From Clostridia bacterium (GTDB lineage: Bacteria > Bacillota_A > Clostridia > UMGS1883), in NCBI GenBank assembly GCA_017467965.1, contig JAFUJZ010000026.1, forward strand, positions 1-55,481: DNA of 55,481 nucleotides. Reading direction: 5' to 3'. Positions within the stretch are counted from its first letter, which is position 1. Every line of letters starts with the position of its first letter. Made by a program: the position numbers and the translations under genes. Below are positions 18,443 to 27,225 of this stretch, in pieces. The notes beneath the pieces are model-generated. The model was not told where the DNA came from and made no database searches. It saw nothing but the letters and a program-made list of their open reading frames with translations.

Positions 18443-20088
18443 ATCATCACCTCATAAATTGAAAGTAAAACTATACCGATTCCGTGAGTGTCGTTGTCAC
18501 GGGGGAGTAAGTCATACTTATAATAATCGTTTGAAAAGCTGAACTCGCTTCCTCGGCATACGCCGTATACGTTGCCCATATCATCAACGCAGTTTTTTGC
18601 AATGCTTTCAACTGCGCGAATGGCAGATGCGCGGTATTTGTCATCAAGAAGTCCCCAACGGAACCCTCGCATAAAGCTACAGGCAAACATTGCCGTGCAG
18701 CTTGTTTCAAGGTATGCCTCACTATCATCAATAACCTGTCTCCACCTGCCGTCGGGCGACTGATGAACAAGATAGCCTTTTGCAAGTGTTTTGAAGAAAT
18801 CCTCCAAAAATGCCCTTTGGGGATGCTCCTCTGGAAGGACATCCAAAAGCTCGGTCAGTGAAAAAATAAACCAACCGTTTCCTCTGCCCCAGGGCACAAG
18901 AGTGGGAATGCCGTGTCTCAAATCATAAACATGGCTCATTAAATTCCTTTCTTCCATGTAAAGCCACTTTTTGTACTGTACAAACTGGTTTACTGCATCG
19001 CTAAGATATTTTTCATCTTGGGTCAATCTGTAACGGCGAACCAAAAACGGAACACTCATATACATATCGTCAAGCCACATTGTTTCATTGTGAAAGCTAT
19101 GAAGCTGGTGCTGTCTACAGAACGAGCCGTCCGGGTTTCTCGGCTGATGATTTTCTATGTAATCTGCCACAAAGTCGCAGATTTTTTTACTGTCAAGATT
19201 ATATAAAAGCGTTGCCTCTTCAACCGCTGCGCAAAAAGCACCGCAATCGTCAAGGGAATCAATGCTCGTCAAAAGATTGTGCAGGCTTGTTGCCCCTCCA
19301 TGAACCGCCTTGTCCCACATTGCGTAGTCAAAGGTATTAAGCGTCATCTGTATATGAGCTTTTGTATAATCTTCGATTTTTTTATCCTCTAAAAGAGACG
19401 CCGTGCGCATTAAGCCATACATCACAACGCCCAAAGGATAATTCCAGTGACCAAAATTCCCCTTGCCGTAGTATGGGCGTATCCACATGTCGTCTTTATC
19501 CAAACGTCTCAATGCTACGTTTTCGGGATTTAAAATATCTTTCTTTTCTTCATCCGACAAGCTTGAATCGTCCCATTCATAATTTTCGGGAAGCCAAGCC
19601 CCCTCGTTCAAGCGGTAAATACATCCCTCCTGATTATAATCGTCGGGACGCATGAAAATATAATCCCACTTGGCAAGATGTGTGCCGAATATGCAACCAA
19701 AGCCCAGCGCAGTTTTCTTAAAATGAAGCTCAATTTCGTTAACGCCCTTTTTCACGGGGATGTTAAGTCGATTTGAAATATGGTTATTCCTCTCGGTGAA
19801 AATATCCGATCCAAAAAGCTTTTCCCCATTTACAAAAAGCACTGTTGTACCAAAAAGTGTAATATCCATACCTATCGAACCGTCGCAATCTGCAAGGTAC
19901 ACGCATTTTAATGTGGAACAATCTCCGATTTTCGCCTCAGGAAAGATTTTGTTCATATCCGCCTCATAGCGGTAGTCGCTGCCACGTCTTACACCGCCCG
20001 AATAAAACGCACGGTAAGAAATGGGAGAGGGGGGATTAAGTGCCATGTATCTGTATGCAATTTTTTCTGCAATTTTCAATAAATCCAT
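18439..20088 (-). CDS. GH105/GH88 unsaturated rhamnogalacturonyl hydrolase, cytoplasmic
   Basis: The protein of 549 residues has an N-terminal beta-sandwich of about 190 residues (GIGMD-type strands; NIPVKKGVNEIELHFKK) joined to an (alpha/alpha)6 barrel of the GH105 family (YteR-like). In the barrel I see NETMWLDDMYMSVPFLVRR with the catalytic-type aspartate, GRGNGWFIFSLTELLD, and ETSCTAMFACSFMRG. These enzymes remove the terminal unsaturated galacturonate from rhamnogalacturonan oligosaccharides made by lyases. It has no signal peptide, so it acts inside the cell. YteR alone is about 370 residues; the added N-domain is notable. I start at 20088 (MDLLKIAEK), preceded by GGAAGTGAAGG. Confidence 0.88.
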   Translation of the reverse strand: MDLLKIAEKIAYRYMALNPPSPISYRAFYSGGVRRGSDYRYEADMNKIFPEAKIGDCSTLKCVYLADCDGSIGMDITLFGTTVLFVNGEKLFGSDIFTERNNHISNRLNIPVKKGVNEIELHFKKTALGFGCIFGTHLAKWDYIFMRPDDYNQEGCIYRLNEGAWLPENYEWDDSSLSDEEKKDILNPENVALRRLDKDDMWIRPYYGKGNFGHWNYPLGVVMYGLMRTASLLEDKKIEDYTKAHIQMTLNTFDYAMWDKAVHGGATSLHNLLTSIDSLDDCGAFCAAVEEATLLYNLDSKKICDFVADYIENHQPRNPDGSFCRQHQLHSFHNETMWLDDMYMSVPFLVRRYRLTQDEKYLSDAVNQFVQYKKWLYMEERNLMSHVYDLRHGIPTLVPWGRGNGWFIFSLTELLDVLPEEHPQRAFLEDFFKTLAKGYLVHQSPDGRWRQVIDDSEAYLETSCTAMFACSFMRGFRWGLLDDKYRASAIRAVESIAKNCVDDMGNVYGVCRGSEFSFSNDYYKYDLLPRDNDTHGIGIVLLSIYEVMI

Positions 20089-20180
20089 GCCTTCACTTCC
20101 TTCAAGTCTATAATACCGCATCAAAAAAGGCATTTGTATATGATTTTGTTGCAAATATATTTGTTATTGTGACATATTCG

Positions 20181-20210
20181 TTGACAAAACATTGGATTTT
20201 GCGATATTCT
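20181..20210 (+). promoter_or_regulatory. Promoter of the AraC regulator
   Basis: TTGACA (20181-20186), 18-base spacer, TATTCT (20205-20210), 28 bp before the start codon. The divergent GH105 gene has no good -35 box, as expected if it needs an activator. Confidence 0.55.
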
Positions 20211-20238
20211 TAAACTATACATAAAGGAAGTGAAACGT

Positions 20239-21024
20239 ATGCGAAAAACTATTGTAAACCGATTTCGGGAATTTGCTGATTTCAACATAATTCAATATGG
20301 ACACGAGGACTGCACTCCCGGGTATTCAATAGGCAATTTTGTGAGGAGTAATTATCTTATACATTATATACATAAAGGCAGCGGAACATATTCGGTAAGA
20401 GGGAAGGAATATACCCTAAAAGCAAACGATGCTTTCCTCATATATCCCGATGAAATCACCTATTACGTTGCATCCGAAACCGACCCATGGGAATACAGCT
20501 GGGTTGAGTTCAACGGTACGGGTATTTCAAAATATTTTTCTGCAACGCTCTTTAGTCCCGATGAGCCTGTTGTTTACTCCGTGCCTGAAGCGGAGGAGGC
20601 AATCCTAACTCTTTCGAGGACAGAGGCTGTGAACCCCTACGAAATAACCGGATTATTGTACCGCTTTTTGGGAGCGCTCGTCACCGACAAGCCAAAGCAG
20701 GGCTCCATGGCGGACGAATACGTAAAGGCGGCAATCAGCTACATACATACATTTTATTATGACACAAGCATAAACGTTGACCAGATAAGTAACTATGTTG
20801 GTATCGACCGCAGTTATCTTTACAGATTATTTAAAGAAAAAATGGGCGTTTCTCCAAAAAAGTATATTATGGAATACAAGCTCAAGACGGCGGCAAAGCT
20901 ACTGAGGGAAACCAGCCTTTCTGTGGGGCAGGTTGCCTTGTCCACAGGATTTGATGACCAGCTGTATTTTTCCACAGCGTTCAGAAATTTCTACGGCGTC
21001 GCTCCGACAAAATACAGAAAATAA
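20239..21024 (+). CDS. AraC-family transcriptional regulator
   Basis: Protein of 261 residues: an N-terminal cupin-like sensor domain (about 20-140; NYLIHYIHKGSGTYSVRGKEY, NDAFLIYPDEITYY) and a C-terminal double helix-turn-helix (about 160-261) with the AraC signature SVGQVALSTGFDDQLYFSTAFRNFYGVAPTKY. This architecture is typical of activators of plant-polysaccharide genes in Clostridia. It is divergent from the GH105 operon and 63 bp upstream of the PL11 gene, so it very likely controls both in response to a rhamnogalacturonan fragment (inference). ATG 20239 has AAAGGA at 10 bp; a GTG at 20230 overlaps the ribosome site. Confidence 0.9.
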   Translation: MRKTIVNRFREFADFNIIQYGHEDCTPGYSIGNFVRSNYLIHYIHKGSGTYSVRGKEYTLKANDAFLIYPDEITYYVASETDPWEYSWVEFNGTGISKYFSATLFSPDEPVVYSVPEAEEAILTLSRTEAVNPYEITGLLYRFLGALVTDKPKQGSMADEYVKAAISYIHTFYYDTSINVDQISNYVGIDRSYLYRLFKEKMGVSPKKYIMEYKLKTAAKLLRETSLSVGQVALSTGFDDQLYFSTAFRNFYGVAPTKYRK

Positions 21025-21087
21025 ACGTAGGGACGGATTCAATATCCACCCGAACGCCTCAAGTAAAGGCAGAAAGGAGAAAATAAT

Positions 21088-24000
21088 ATGAAAAAAGTTT
21101 TATCATTAATCATTATAGCAACAATGGCTTTTTCAATGGTGCCTCATATTACATATGCGGCGGAAGTAGCAGAAAACATGCCTCGATATCAAACAGTCTC
21201 CCGACAAATGGAAAAATTAAACCGCGGTCTTATTGCGGTTAAAACAAGTTCCGCACCCAGTAACGGCGTGGGTGCAGGCGTAGCACTCTCTTGGAGACTG
21301 CTGGGTGATGAATCGCTCACCAACCAAGCCTTTGACATTTACCGTAACAACGTAAAGATTTATACAACAGGCGGGCATGACGCAACGTATTATCTTGATA
21401 GTGCAGGTACCGTAAACGATACATATAAGGTTGTCAAAAAAGGCGAAAGCGCACTAAATGAACCTGCAACAAAGGTATGGACAGAGCATGTAAAGTATGC
21501 TCGTGGAAGCTATGTGAGTAACGGCACAAGTAAGCCTAATGCTTTCAGTTATGTGGATATTCCTATCTTTACGCCTGCAAACGTCACAAATCATGGTGGC
21601 GGCACAAGCAGGTATTATACAGTAGGCGATGTTGAAGCTGGCGCAAATGACGCGTCGCTCGGTGACCTCGACGGTGACGGCGATTACGAAATCGTCTTAA
21701 AGTGGGATCCTTCCGACTCTAAGGATAGTGCATCGGGCGGTTATACAGGCAATGTTTATATTGACGGTTATGAAATAAGCCCCGACAACACCAGCTATAT
21801 GTGGCGTATTGACATGGGCAAAAACATCCGTGCAGGTGCACATTATACCCAGTTTATGGTTTATGACTTTGACGGAGACGGCAAAAGTGAAATCGCAATG
21901 AAAACCGCTCCCGGTACAATTGACGGCACCGGCAGATATGTTACTGAAGTAGGTGACACTGCCGAAATTCGTAACGCCGACAATACAGCTGTTCACCTTT
22001 CGGGTAAGGGTATTCCCACCTCAGGCGGTGAATACGTTACAATCTTTGATGGTGAAACAGGTCAGGCACTTTATACAACGGAGGGTATTACCCGTGATGC
22101 GGTGTCCTCTTGGGGTGATTCTAAATGGAACCGCAGTGAACGTTACCTTGCGGCTGTTGCATACCTTGACGGCAAGACACCGCACTTTATTGAATGCCGA
22201 GGCTACTATAGTGCGGCTGTAATCCGCGCATATAAGTGGGACGGCTCAACGCTTGAATTAGTGTGGGAGCATAAGGCAGAAAGTAGTAGCTCCGGGAATA
22301 TGTACGGACAGGGTAACCACAATCTTTCTGTCGGTGATGTGGATAACGACGGACGTGATGAAATCGTTTATGGTTCTGCCACATTGGATGATGACGGCAA
22401 AACAGTAATGGGCAATACACGACACGGTCACGGCGATGCTATGCACATGAGTGACTTTAATAACGACGGGGTACAGGAGGTATTTTCTGTTAAAGAGGAT
22501 AAGCCTGCCTATGCCGAAAACTTAAGAGTTGCTTCCACAGGTGAACTCCTTTATAATGTTGCTGCAGGCTCGGGCACAGACAACGGTCGCGGTGTAATGG
22601 CAAATATTGATGATGAATATGCAAAAACGCATCCCGATGCCTTGAGCCTTGGCTGGAGTATCGCCTTTGACGAAACTCACGACTTAAAGGGCAATGTGGT
22701 GAATGTTCGTCCTAAAACAAACTCTCGTGCAATGACAAACTTTTTAGTTTACTGGGACGGCGATTTATCCCGTGAAATACTCGATGACAACCAGCTGGCA
22801 AAGTTTGATGCGGCAAACGGTTGGACAATTCGTTTTTATAACGACGGAAGTGGTTATCTTCCCGGTACAAGTAATAACTATTCAAAGCACACTCCCTCTC
22901 TTGTTGCCGACCTTTGGGGCGACTGGCGAGAGGAAATTATAATGCCAATCGGAAAAGGTGAGGGCGAGACGCCTTATTTAAGAATTATGACAAGCGTCAT
23001 CCCTACAACATACCGTCTCACAACTCTTATGCACGACTGCCAGTACCGCATGGGCATTGCATGGCAGAATGTTGCATATAACCAGCCTGCGCACACAAGC
23101 TACTATATAGGCTCAAACGCTTTGGCGGTCAATTCGCAGGGCGTTTATCAGAATTATCTTGCGCCCCAAACACCCTATACTGTACCCTATTACGTAACAG
23201 GTACACCTGTTACGGGTGTAAGCTTATCTATGAATAAAATCACCCTAAAGCAAGGGCAGACCTATAAAATCGCTGCCCGCCTCGAACCCGAAAACGCCAC
23301 AAAGAAAGGCATCATATGGGAAAGTGACGACGAAAATGTTGCTGTAGTTTCAGGCGGTGTGGTTACAGCTGTGGGTGAGGGTACGTGCGAAATTAAAGCC
23401 ACAACCCGTGACGGAGGCTTTGAGGCATACTGCACAATAGCCGTTGTCGGTGTGGAAACTATCGACACATTGGGAGATAACACATTTACCTCAACAGACG
23501 CATCATTTACGGGCGGTGTTGACAGTGCGTCTCTTAACCTTGTTGACAGTACCTCGGGTGCGTATTTTGAACGCGAGTTCACACCTTACTACAAGAACAA
23601 AGCAACAATATCCTTTAAATTTAATACAGGCGGCAAAAAAATCGATGGCAACAACTGGAACTGGGACGGACACGAATACGGCTTCGGACTTGAATTCTTG
23701 GATGTCTACGGCAACAATATTTTAAACATTGCCCAGTGGTATAATTCCTCTGCGGGTGCCACAAGTGCACAAATTACAGACGGTGACTTTACTGGCATTC
23801 AGTCCTCCTGGAGTGTGTCGGGTGAGGGCGAAGAGCCGATGAACCGCAGTTCTACTACATGGTTTGTAATGGTTGAGTTTGACTATGACGCTGACCTTTG
23901 CACAGCAACTGTTGCAGGCAGTGACGGCTTGAAAAAATACACAAAGACCTTCCCGATTAACTCCATGAGCTTTAAAAAGCTCAAATACTGGGCATCGGTT

Positions 24001-24741
24001 AATGGCTCGGGCGGAATTACGGTAGGTCCGTCACTTAGTGACCTTACCTATACCGTCACCGTGCAAAAGGCAGATTCCTTAGTTGAGATAAACCGTGTTG
24101 AAGGTAATACAATCAACTATTTCGGATATGATAAGAATGAAAGCGAAGGAGTACTGATTGCGGCGGCATATGACTCCAGCGACAGCCTGGTATTTGCCGA
24201 CAGCACTTTGGCTACACTTTCCGCACAGCCAAATTATGCTGATGCAGAGTTTACAAAGAACTTTGACGGATACAAGGTTGGTCTTTTCTACTGGGAAACC
24301 ATGAACGGACTTGTCCCCTTGGGTCTTAATCACATAACAAGCGGCAAGACGGGCAAGCTTACAGTAGCAGCAATTGATGCAACAGCAGAACCCGAGAGCA
24401 ATAATCCTGCAAAAAATGCCGTTGACGGAAATCTTGATACAGCATGGACAAGTGAAGGAGAGCAGAGCATCATTCTTGATTTGGGCTCACAAAAAACGCT
24501 TAATGCAATAAAGCTTGCATTCAAAAAATATGATGACAGCCGTTACATTCCCTTTGAGGTATTGGTTTCTGAGGATAATATAAACTGGGAAACCGTGTAC
24601 AAGGGTAACAGTGTAGTAGGAAGTGGCGATTTTATGGTTTTTGTTACAAACAAAAACGCCTGCTATGTCAAAATAACACCTAAGGGCAATACTGTTTCCG
24701 GCTGGAACAGTGTTGCAGAAATAGAGATATATGGTAATTAA
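21088..24741 (+). CDS. Secreted rhamnogalacturonan lyase (PL11) with Big_2 and F5/8-type C domains
   Basis: This enzyme of 1217 residues has a signal peptide (1-25, cleavage near TYA-AE) and a PL11 lyase module (about 40-690) with DLDGDGDYEIVLKWDPSDS, DFDGDGKSEIAMKTAPG, DVDNDGRDEIVYGS and DLWGDWREEI. It then has a Big_2 Ig-like domain (about 708-790; ESDDENVAVVSGGVVTAVGEG), a beta-rich region that may be a jelly roll (about 795-985), and a C-terminal discoidin-like/CBM32 domain (about 1089-1217; NPAKNAVDGNLDTAWTSEG). It cleaves the Rha-GalA backbone of rhamnogalacturonan I by beta-elimination outside the cell. It is intact, unlike its paralogue at 12977-17143. AAAGGAG precedes the start. Confidence 0.93.
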   Translation: MKKVLSLIIIATMAFSMVPHITYAAEVAENMPRYQTVSRQMEKLNRGLIAVKTSSAPSNGVGAGVALSWRLLGDESLTNQAFDIYRNNVKIYTTGGHDATYYLDSAGTVNDTYKVVKKGESALNEPATKVWTEHVKYARGSYVSNGTSKPNAFSYVDIPIFTPANVTNHGGGTSRYYTVGDVEAGANDASLGDLDGDGDYEIVLKWDPSDSKDSASGGYTGNVYIDGYEISPDNTSYMWRIDMGKNIRAGAHYTQFMVYDFDGDGKSEIAMKTAPGTIDGTGRYVTEVGDTAEIRNADNTAVHLSGKGIPTSGGEYVTIFDGETGQALYTTEGITRDAVSSWGDSKWNRSERYLAAVAYLDGKTPHFIECRGYYSAAVIRAYKWDGSTLELVWEHKAESSSSGNMYGQGNHNLSVGDVDNDGRDEIVYGSATLDDDGKTVMGNTRHGHGDAMHMSDFNNDGVQEVFSVKEDKPAYAENLRVASTGELLYNVAAGSGTDNGRGVMANIDDEYAKTHPDALSLGWSIAFDETHDLKGNVVNVRPKTNSRAMTNFLVYWDGDLSREILDDNQLAKFDAANGWTIRFYNDGSGYLPGTSNNYSKHTPSLVADLWGDWREEIIMPIGKGEGETPYLRIMTSVIPTTYRLTTLMHDCQYRMGIAWQNVAYNQPAHTSYYIGSNALAVNSQGVYQNYLAPQTPYTVPYYVTGTPVTGVSLSMNKITLKQGQTYKIAARLEPENATKKGIIWESDDENVAVVSGGVVTAVGEGTCEIKATTRDGGFEAYCTIAVVGVETIDTLGDNTFTSTDASFTGGVDSASLNLVDSTSGAYFEREFTPYYKNKATISFKFNTGGKKIDGNNWNWDGHEYGFGLEFLDVYGNNILNIAQWYNSSAGATSAQITDGDFTGIQSSWSVSGEGEEPMNRSSTTWFVMVEFDYDADLCTATVAGSDGLKKYTKTFPINSMSFKKLKYWASVNGSGGITVGPSLSDLTYTVTVQKADSLVEINRVEGNTINYFGYDKNESEGVLIAAAYDSSDSLVFADSTLATLSAQPNYADAEFTKNFDGYKVGLFYWETMNGLVPLGLNHITSGKTGKLTVAAIDATAEPESNNPAKNAVDGNLDTAWTSEGEQSIILDLGSQKTLNAIKLAFKKYDDSRYIPFEVLVSEDNINWETVYKGNSVVGSGDFMVFVTNKNACYVKITPKGNTVSGWNSVAEIEIYGN

Positions 24742-24754
24742 TTGCTACGTATAA

Positions 24755-24794
24755 TTTAAAACACCCGTTGCGAAAGCAACGGGTGTTTTTAAAT
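24755..24794. terminator. Bidirectional terminator between the PL11 gene and dpaB
   Basis: Stem ACACCCGTTGC/GCAACGGGTGT, loop GAAA, flanked by A and T tracts. It overlaps the end of dpaB, so both convergent genes use it. Confidence 0.88.
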
Positions 24795-25361
24795 TAGTAT
24801 AGGTTGGAGCTGCCTTCCGTTCATTGCTTCTTCTATGGTGGGAGCAATAAGCGAAAAATCGGAGACTAATGAATTATGCTTCTTTATTGGGTCATCCTGC
24901 CCAAATGGGACAAAGTAAATGTTTTTTGTATTCAAAAGCAAGCCTAAATTTTTTGCATTTGCACCTAAAGCGTCATTTGAGGACGGTGCAAGTATAAGGG
25001 GTCTCTCATTTCTAAGATGAGCCTTTGCAGCCATTGTAACCGCACTGTCGGTAATGCCCATGGCAAGCTTTGCAATGGTATTACCCGTACAGGGCGCAAC
25101 TACCAGAGCGTCAAAAAGCTTTTTCGGGCCTATCGGCTCAGCGGCAGGGATAGTGGATATTATAGTATTTCCACATATATCCTCTATCCTTTTTCTAAAA
25201 TACTCCGCATCTCCGAAACGGGTGTCGGTGCCGAAAGCAGCAGGGCTCATAATGGGTGTTATAAAGTAAACTCCGGCAAGCTTTTCGAGCTCATTTATTA
25301 CCTTGTCAAAAGTACAGAAGGACCCCGTAAAAGCAAAGCCCAGTTTTAACTTTGCGCACAT
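24789..25361 (-). CDS. dpaB: Dipicolinate synthase subunit B
   Basis: Flavoprotein of 190 residues (SpoVFB) that with DpaA oxidises dihydrodipicolinate to dipicolinic acid, the calcium-binding spore-core solute. It shows the flavoprotein fold LGFAFTGSFCTFDK, VVAPCTGNTIAKLAMGITD and RPLILAPSSNDALG. It follows dpaA by 22 bp. AAAGGAGG lies 15 bp upstream of the only possible ATG, a slightly long spacing. Expression is expected in the mother cell under SigK, but I cannot see this from sequence. Confidence 0.93.
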   Translation of the reverse strand: MCAKLKLGFAFTGSFCTFDKVINELEKLAGVYFITPIMSPAAFGTDTRFGDAEYFRKRIEDICGNTIISTIPAAEPIGPKKLFDALVVAPCTGNTIAKLAMGITDSAVTMAAKAHLRNERPLILAPSSNDALGANAKNLGLLLNTKNIYFVPFGQDDPIKKHNSLVSDFSLIAPTIEEAMNGRQLQPILI

Positions 25362-25383
25362 ACGGGTAGTATGCGTCCTCCTT

Positions 25384-26223
25384 TCAGGGGTTTATTTGTA
25401 AATCCCGAGCGATATTACATACTGTTTCTTTGATAATCTCGCCTGCACTGACGGGTGCAACCTTGCCCGGAAGCCCCAACGCCCATATCACGTTGACCCC
25501 GAAGGTTTTGGCAGCATCAAGGTCAACACCTCCGGGCTTTGACGCAAGGTCAATTATTCCCGAGGAGGAGGGCAGACGCCCAAGCACCGATTTAGTGCAT
25601 ACGCATGCAGGCACGGTGTTAAATAAAATCTGACAAGTATGGGCCTTATCGCAAAGCTTTTCAAGCATAATTGTGTCAAGCCCTGCACCCTCTGCCTCAG
25701 CCCGCTGTGCCGCACTTCGCGCTGCAACGGTGGTTTTGGCACCTAACGCTTTAAGCCTTGATGCAAGTGCTTTGCCAACCCTGCCGTAGCCGGTTACAAT
25801 AACCCTTGAATTGTGCAAAGTAAAGGGAAACTCCTCCATTGCAATCTGTATTGCACCCTCGGCGGTGGGCACGGCATTCAAAATCTCAAACTCAGGACAA
25901 AGAGAATAGTCAATCCAGCGGAGAGAATACACATCAAACAACGCTTTGACCTTTTCTGAAAGCCTGCCGCCCATAATAAGCTTTTTGCGTGAGCACAAAG
26001 CTGCAACATCACGGACGCTGACGCGGATATCATCGTCTGTGTCAATCCATACTCCGTCGCTTGATGCGGGCAGACCCAGAAGAATAATATCAGCCGAATC
26101 GATAGCGGCTTTCAAAGGCTCGGATTCGTCAAAAATCACGGCTTCGTAATTTGTATCCTTAAAAGCCTCGGCGGCTTTTTTCAGTCTTGTGCCTCCGCCT
26201 ATAACGAGAATTCTGTCGCTCAT
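25384..26223 (-). CDS. dpaA: Dipicolinate synthase subunit A
   Basis: Protein of 279 residues (SpoVFA) with two Rossmann folds: RILVIGGGTRLKKAAEAF at the start and VIVTGYGRVGKALASRLKALGA in the middle, followed by IDLASKPGGVD and a WALGLPGKVAPVSAG C-terminus, all typical of DpaA. It reduces/oxidises the dihydrodipicolinate intermediate with DpaB. I start at MSDRILV (26223) because GAGGTG is correctly spaced; a start three codons upstream is possible. The pair shows that the organism makes true endospores. Confidence 0.93.
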   Translation of the reverse strand: MSDRILVIGGGTRLKKAAEAFKDTNYEAVIFDESEPLKAAIDSADIILLGLPASSDGVWIDTDDDIRVSVRDVAALCSRKKLIMGGRLSEKVKALFDVYSLRWIDYSLCPEFEILNAVPTAEGAIQIAMEEFPFTLHNSRVIVTGYGRVGKALASRLKALGAKTTVAARSAAQRAEAEGAGLDTIMLEKLCDKAHTCQILFNTVPACVCTKSVLGRLPSSSGIIDLASKPGGVDLDAAKTFGVNVIWALGLPGKVAPVSAGEIIKETVCNIARDLQINP

Positions 26224-26256
26224 ATTCAACACCTCAGTAAATTATATGAAAAAAAC

Positions 26257-26290
26257 AAAAAAATGTTATGGAAAATCCATAACATTTTTT
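26257..26290 (-). terminator. Terminator after mecA
   Basis: Stem AATGTTATGGA/TCCATAACATT with a 3-base AAA loop, flanked by A and T tracts, just after the mecA stop and upstream of dpaA. It separates the two minus-strand transcripts. Confidence 0.75.
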
Positions 26291-26292
26291 CT

Positions 26293-26865
26293 TTAGAAGT
26301 GTTTTCTCAATTTTGTCATTGCATTGTCGCATATTTTTTTGCCGTGCTCAGACACAATATCGCACAACGAATCATCTGCAAAAAACGAGCCGAATTCCGC
26401 CATGTACCAAGGTGCGGACGAGCTTACGATAAGATGATAGCGGTCACGGTAAAAATACAGCTCGCCACCCTCATAATCTGTTGCAGTATGAGCAAGCTTA
26501 ACAGCGTCCTCAAAGCTGTCAAAGCTGATGCACACATTTTCGCTGTGTGAAACTGCAGGGCGAACCTTGAGCTTTAAGCGTTTTTTTACCGAATGGAGAA
26601 CATCCTTAATATCTTCATTGTTCTCGAGACGTGTTATGTACATAACCATGGAATCATTCTCTCCGGGCATTGCCTCAACCATAAGTCGGGCATCGTTTGC
26701 CTCAAAGCCAATTTCCTCCTCGGCACGTTTCACAACCGTCATAAGAACTTTTTGTACCCAAGGAGCGTTTTCGCGCACTGCTTGGGGCGTAATGTTGTGC
26801 TCAATCAAATCCTCGGGCGTAAAAGTCACTTTAATTTTGTTCAAATGTATTTTTTCAATCTTCAT
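26293..26865 (-). CDS. mecA: MecA-family adaptor protein
   Basis: The protein of 190 residues resembles MecA adaptors, which bring substrates to the ClpC protease. It has an N-terminal domain (MKIEKIHLNKIKVTFTPEDL) and a C-terminal alpha/beta domain (ISFDSFEDAVKLAHT, YFYRDRYHLIVSS). Length is near that of other clostridial members (Bacillus MecA is about 218). Two in-frame ATGs (26874, 26865) are possible; AAAGG is too near the first, so I take the second. It is one of several genes between dpa and spoIIE, but that does not prove a sporulation role. Confidence 0.85.
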   Translation of the reverse strand: MKIEKIHLNKIKVTFTPEDLIEHNITPQAVRENAPWVQKVLMTVVKRAEEEIGFEANDARLMVEAMPGENDSMVMYITRLENNEDIKDVLHSVKKRLKLKVRPAVSHSENVCISFDSFEDAVKLAHTATDYEGGELYFYRDRYHLIVSSSAPWYMAEFGSFFADDSLCDIVSEHGKKICDNAMTKLRKHF

Positions 26866-26930
26866 ATCAACCATAGCCTTTCTTAGATAACCATTATACA
26901 ACAAGAAAGTCAGTTTGAGAAGAGGAAATT

Positions 26931-27173
26931 TTATCTTAATGCGAAAAAAAGACCGACAAAAACACAAAAAATCATTGCACACAGGATAAAAACAGCCTTT
27001 TTACCCCCATATTGCGGGCGGGAGGCGGAAAATAAATACTCGTCCACAATTCTCTCTGCCTCATTGACTGCTGAAAAATCGTCGCAGGAAGTGTCCCTGA
27101 GAATAAAAATCGCCTGTGCAATATCCGGTGATTTTACATTATTCAATATAATTACTCTTTTGGAAAAATTCAT
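26931..27173 (-). CDS. Small hypothetical protein with C-terminal membrane helix
   Basis: A protein of 80 residues: a soluble, acidic N-terminal part (MNFSKRVIILNNVKSPDIAQ, AERIVDEYLFSASRP) and one hydrophobic C-terminal helix (KAVFILCAMIFCVFVGLFF), so it is probably tail-anchored facing the cytoplasm. I start at 27173: the GGGAGGG ribosome site abuts an ATG at 27179 but is well spaced from this one. It lies 52 bp after spoIIE and may be co-transcribed with it. I do not recognise the family. Confidence 0.65.
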   Translation of the reverse strand: MNFSKRVIILNNVKSPDIAQAIFILRDTSCDDFSAVNEAERIVDEYLFSASRPQYGGKKAVFILCAMIFCVFVGLFFALR

Positions 27174-27225
27174 TATCATCCCTCCCGGAGTAATTATTTC
27201 CTAAAAACCAAGATTTATACACGTG

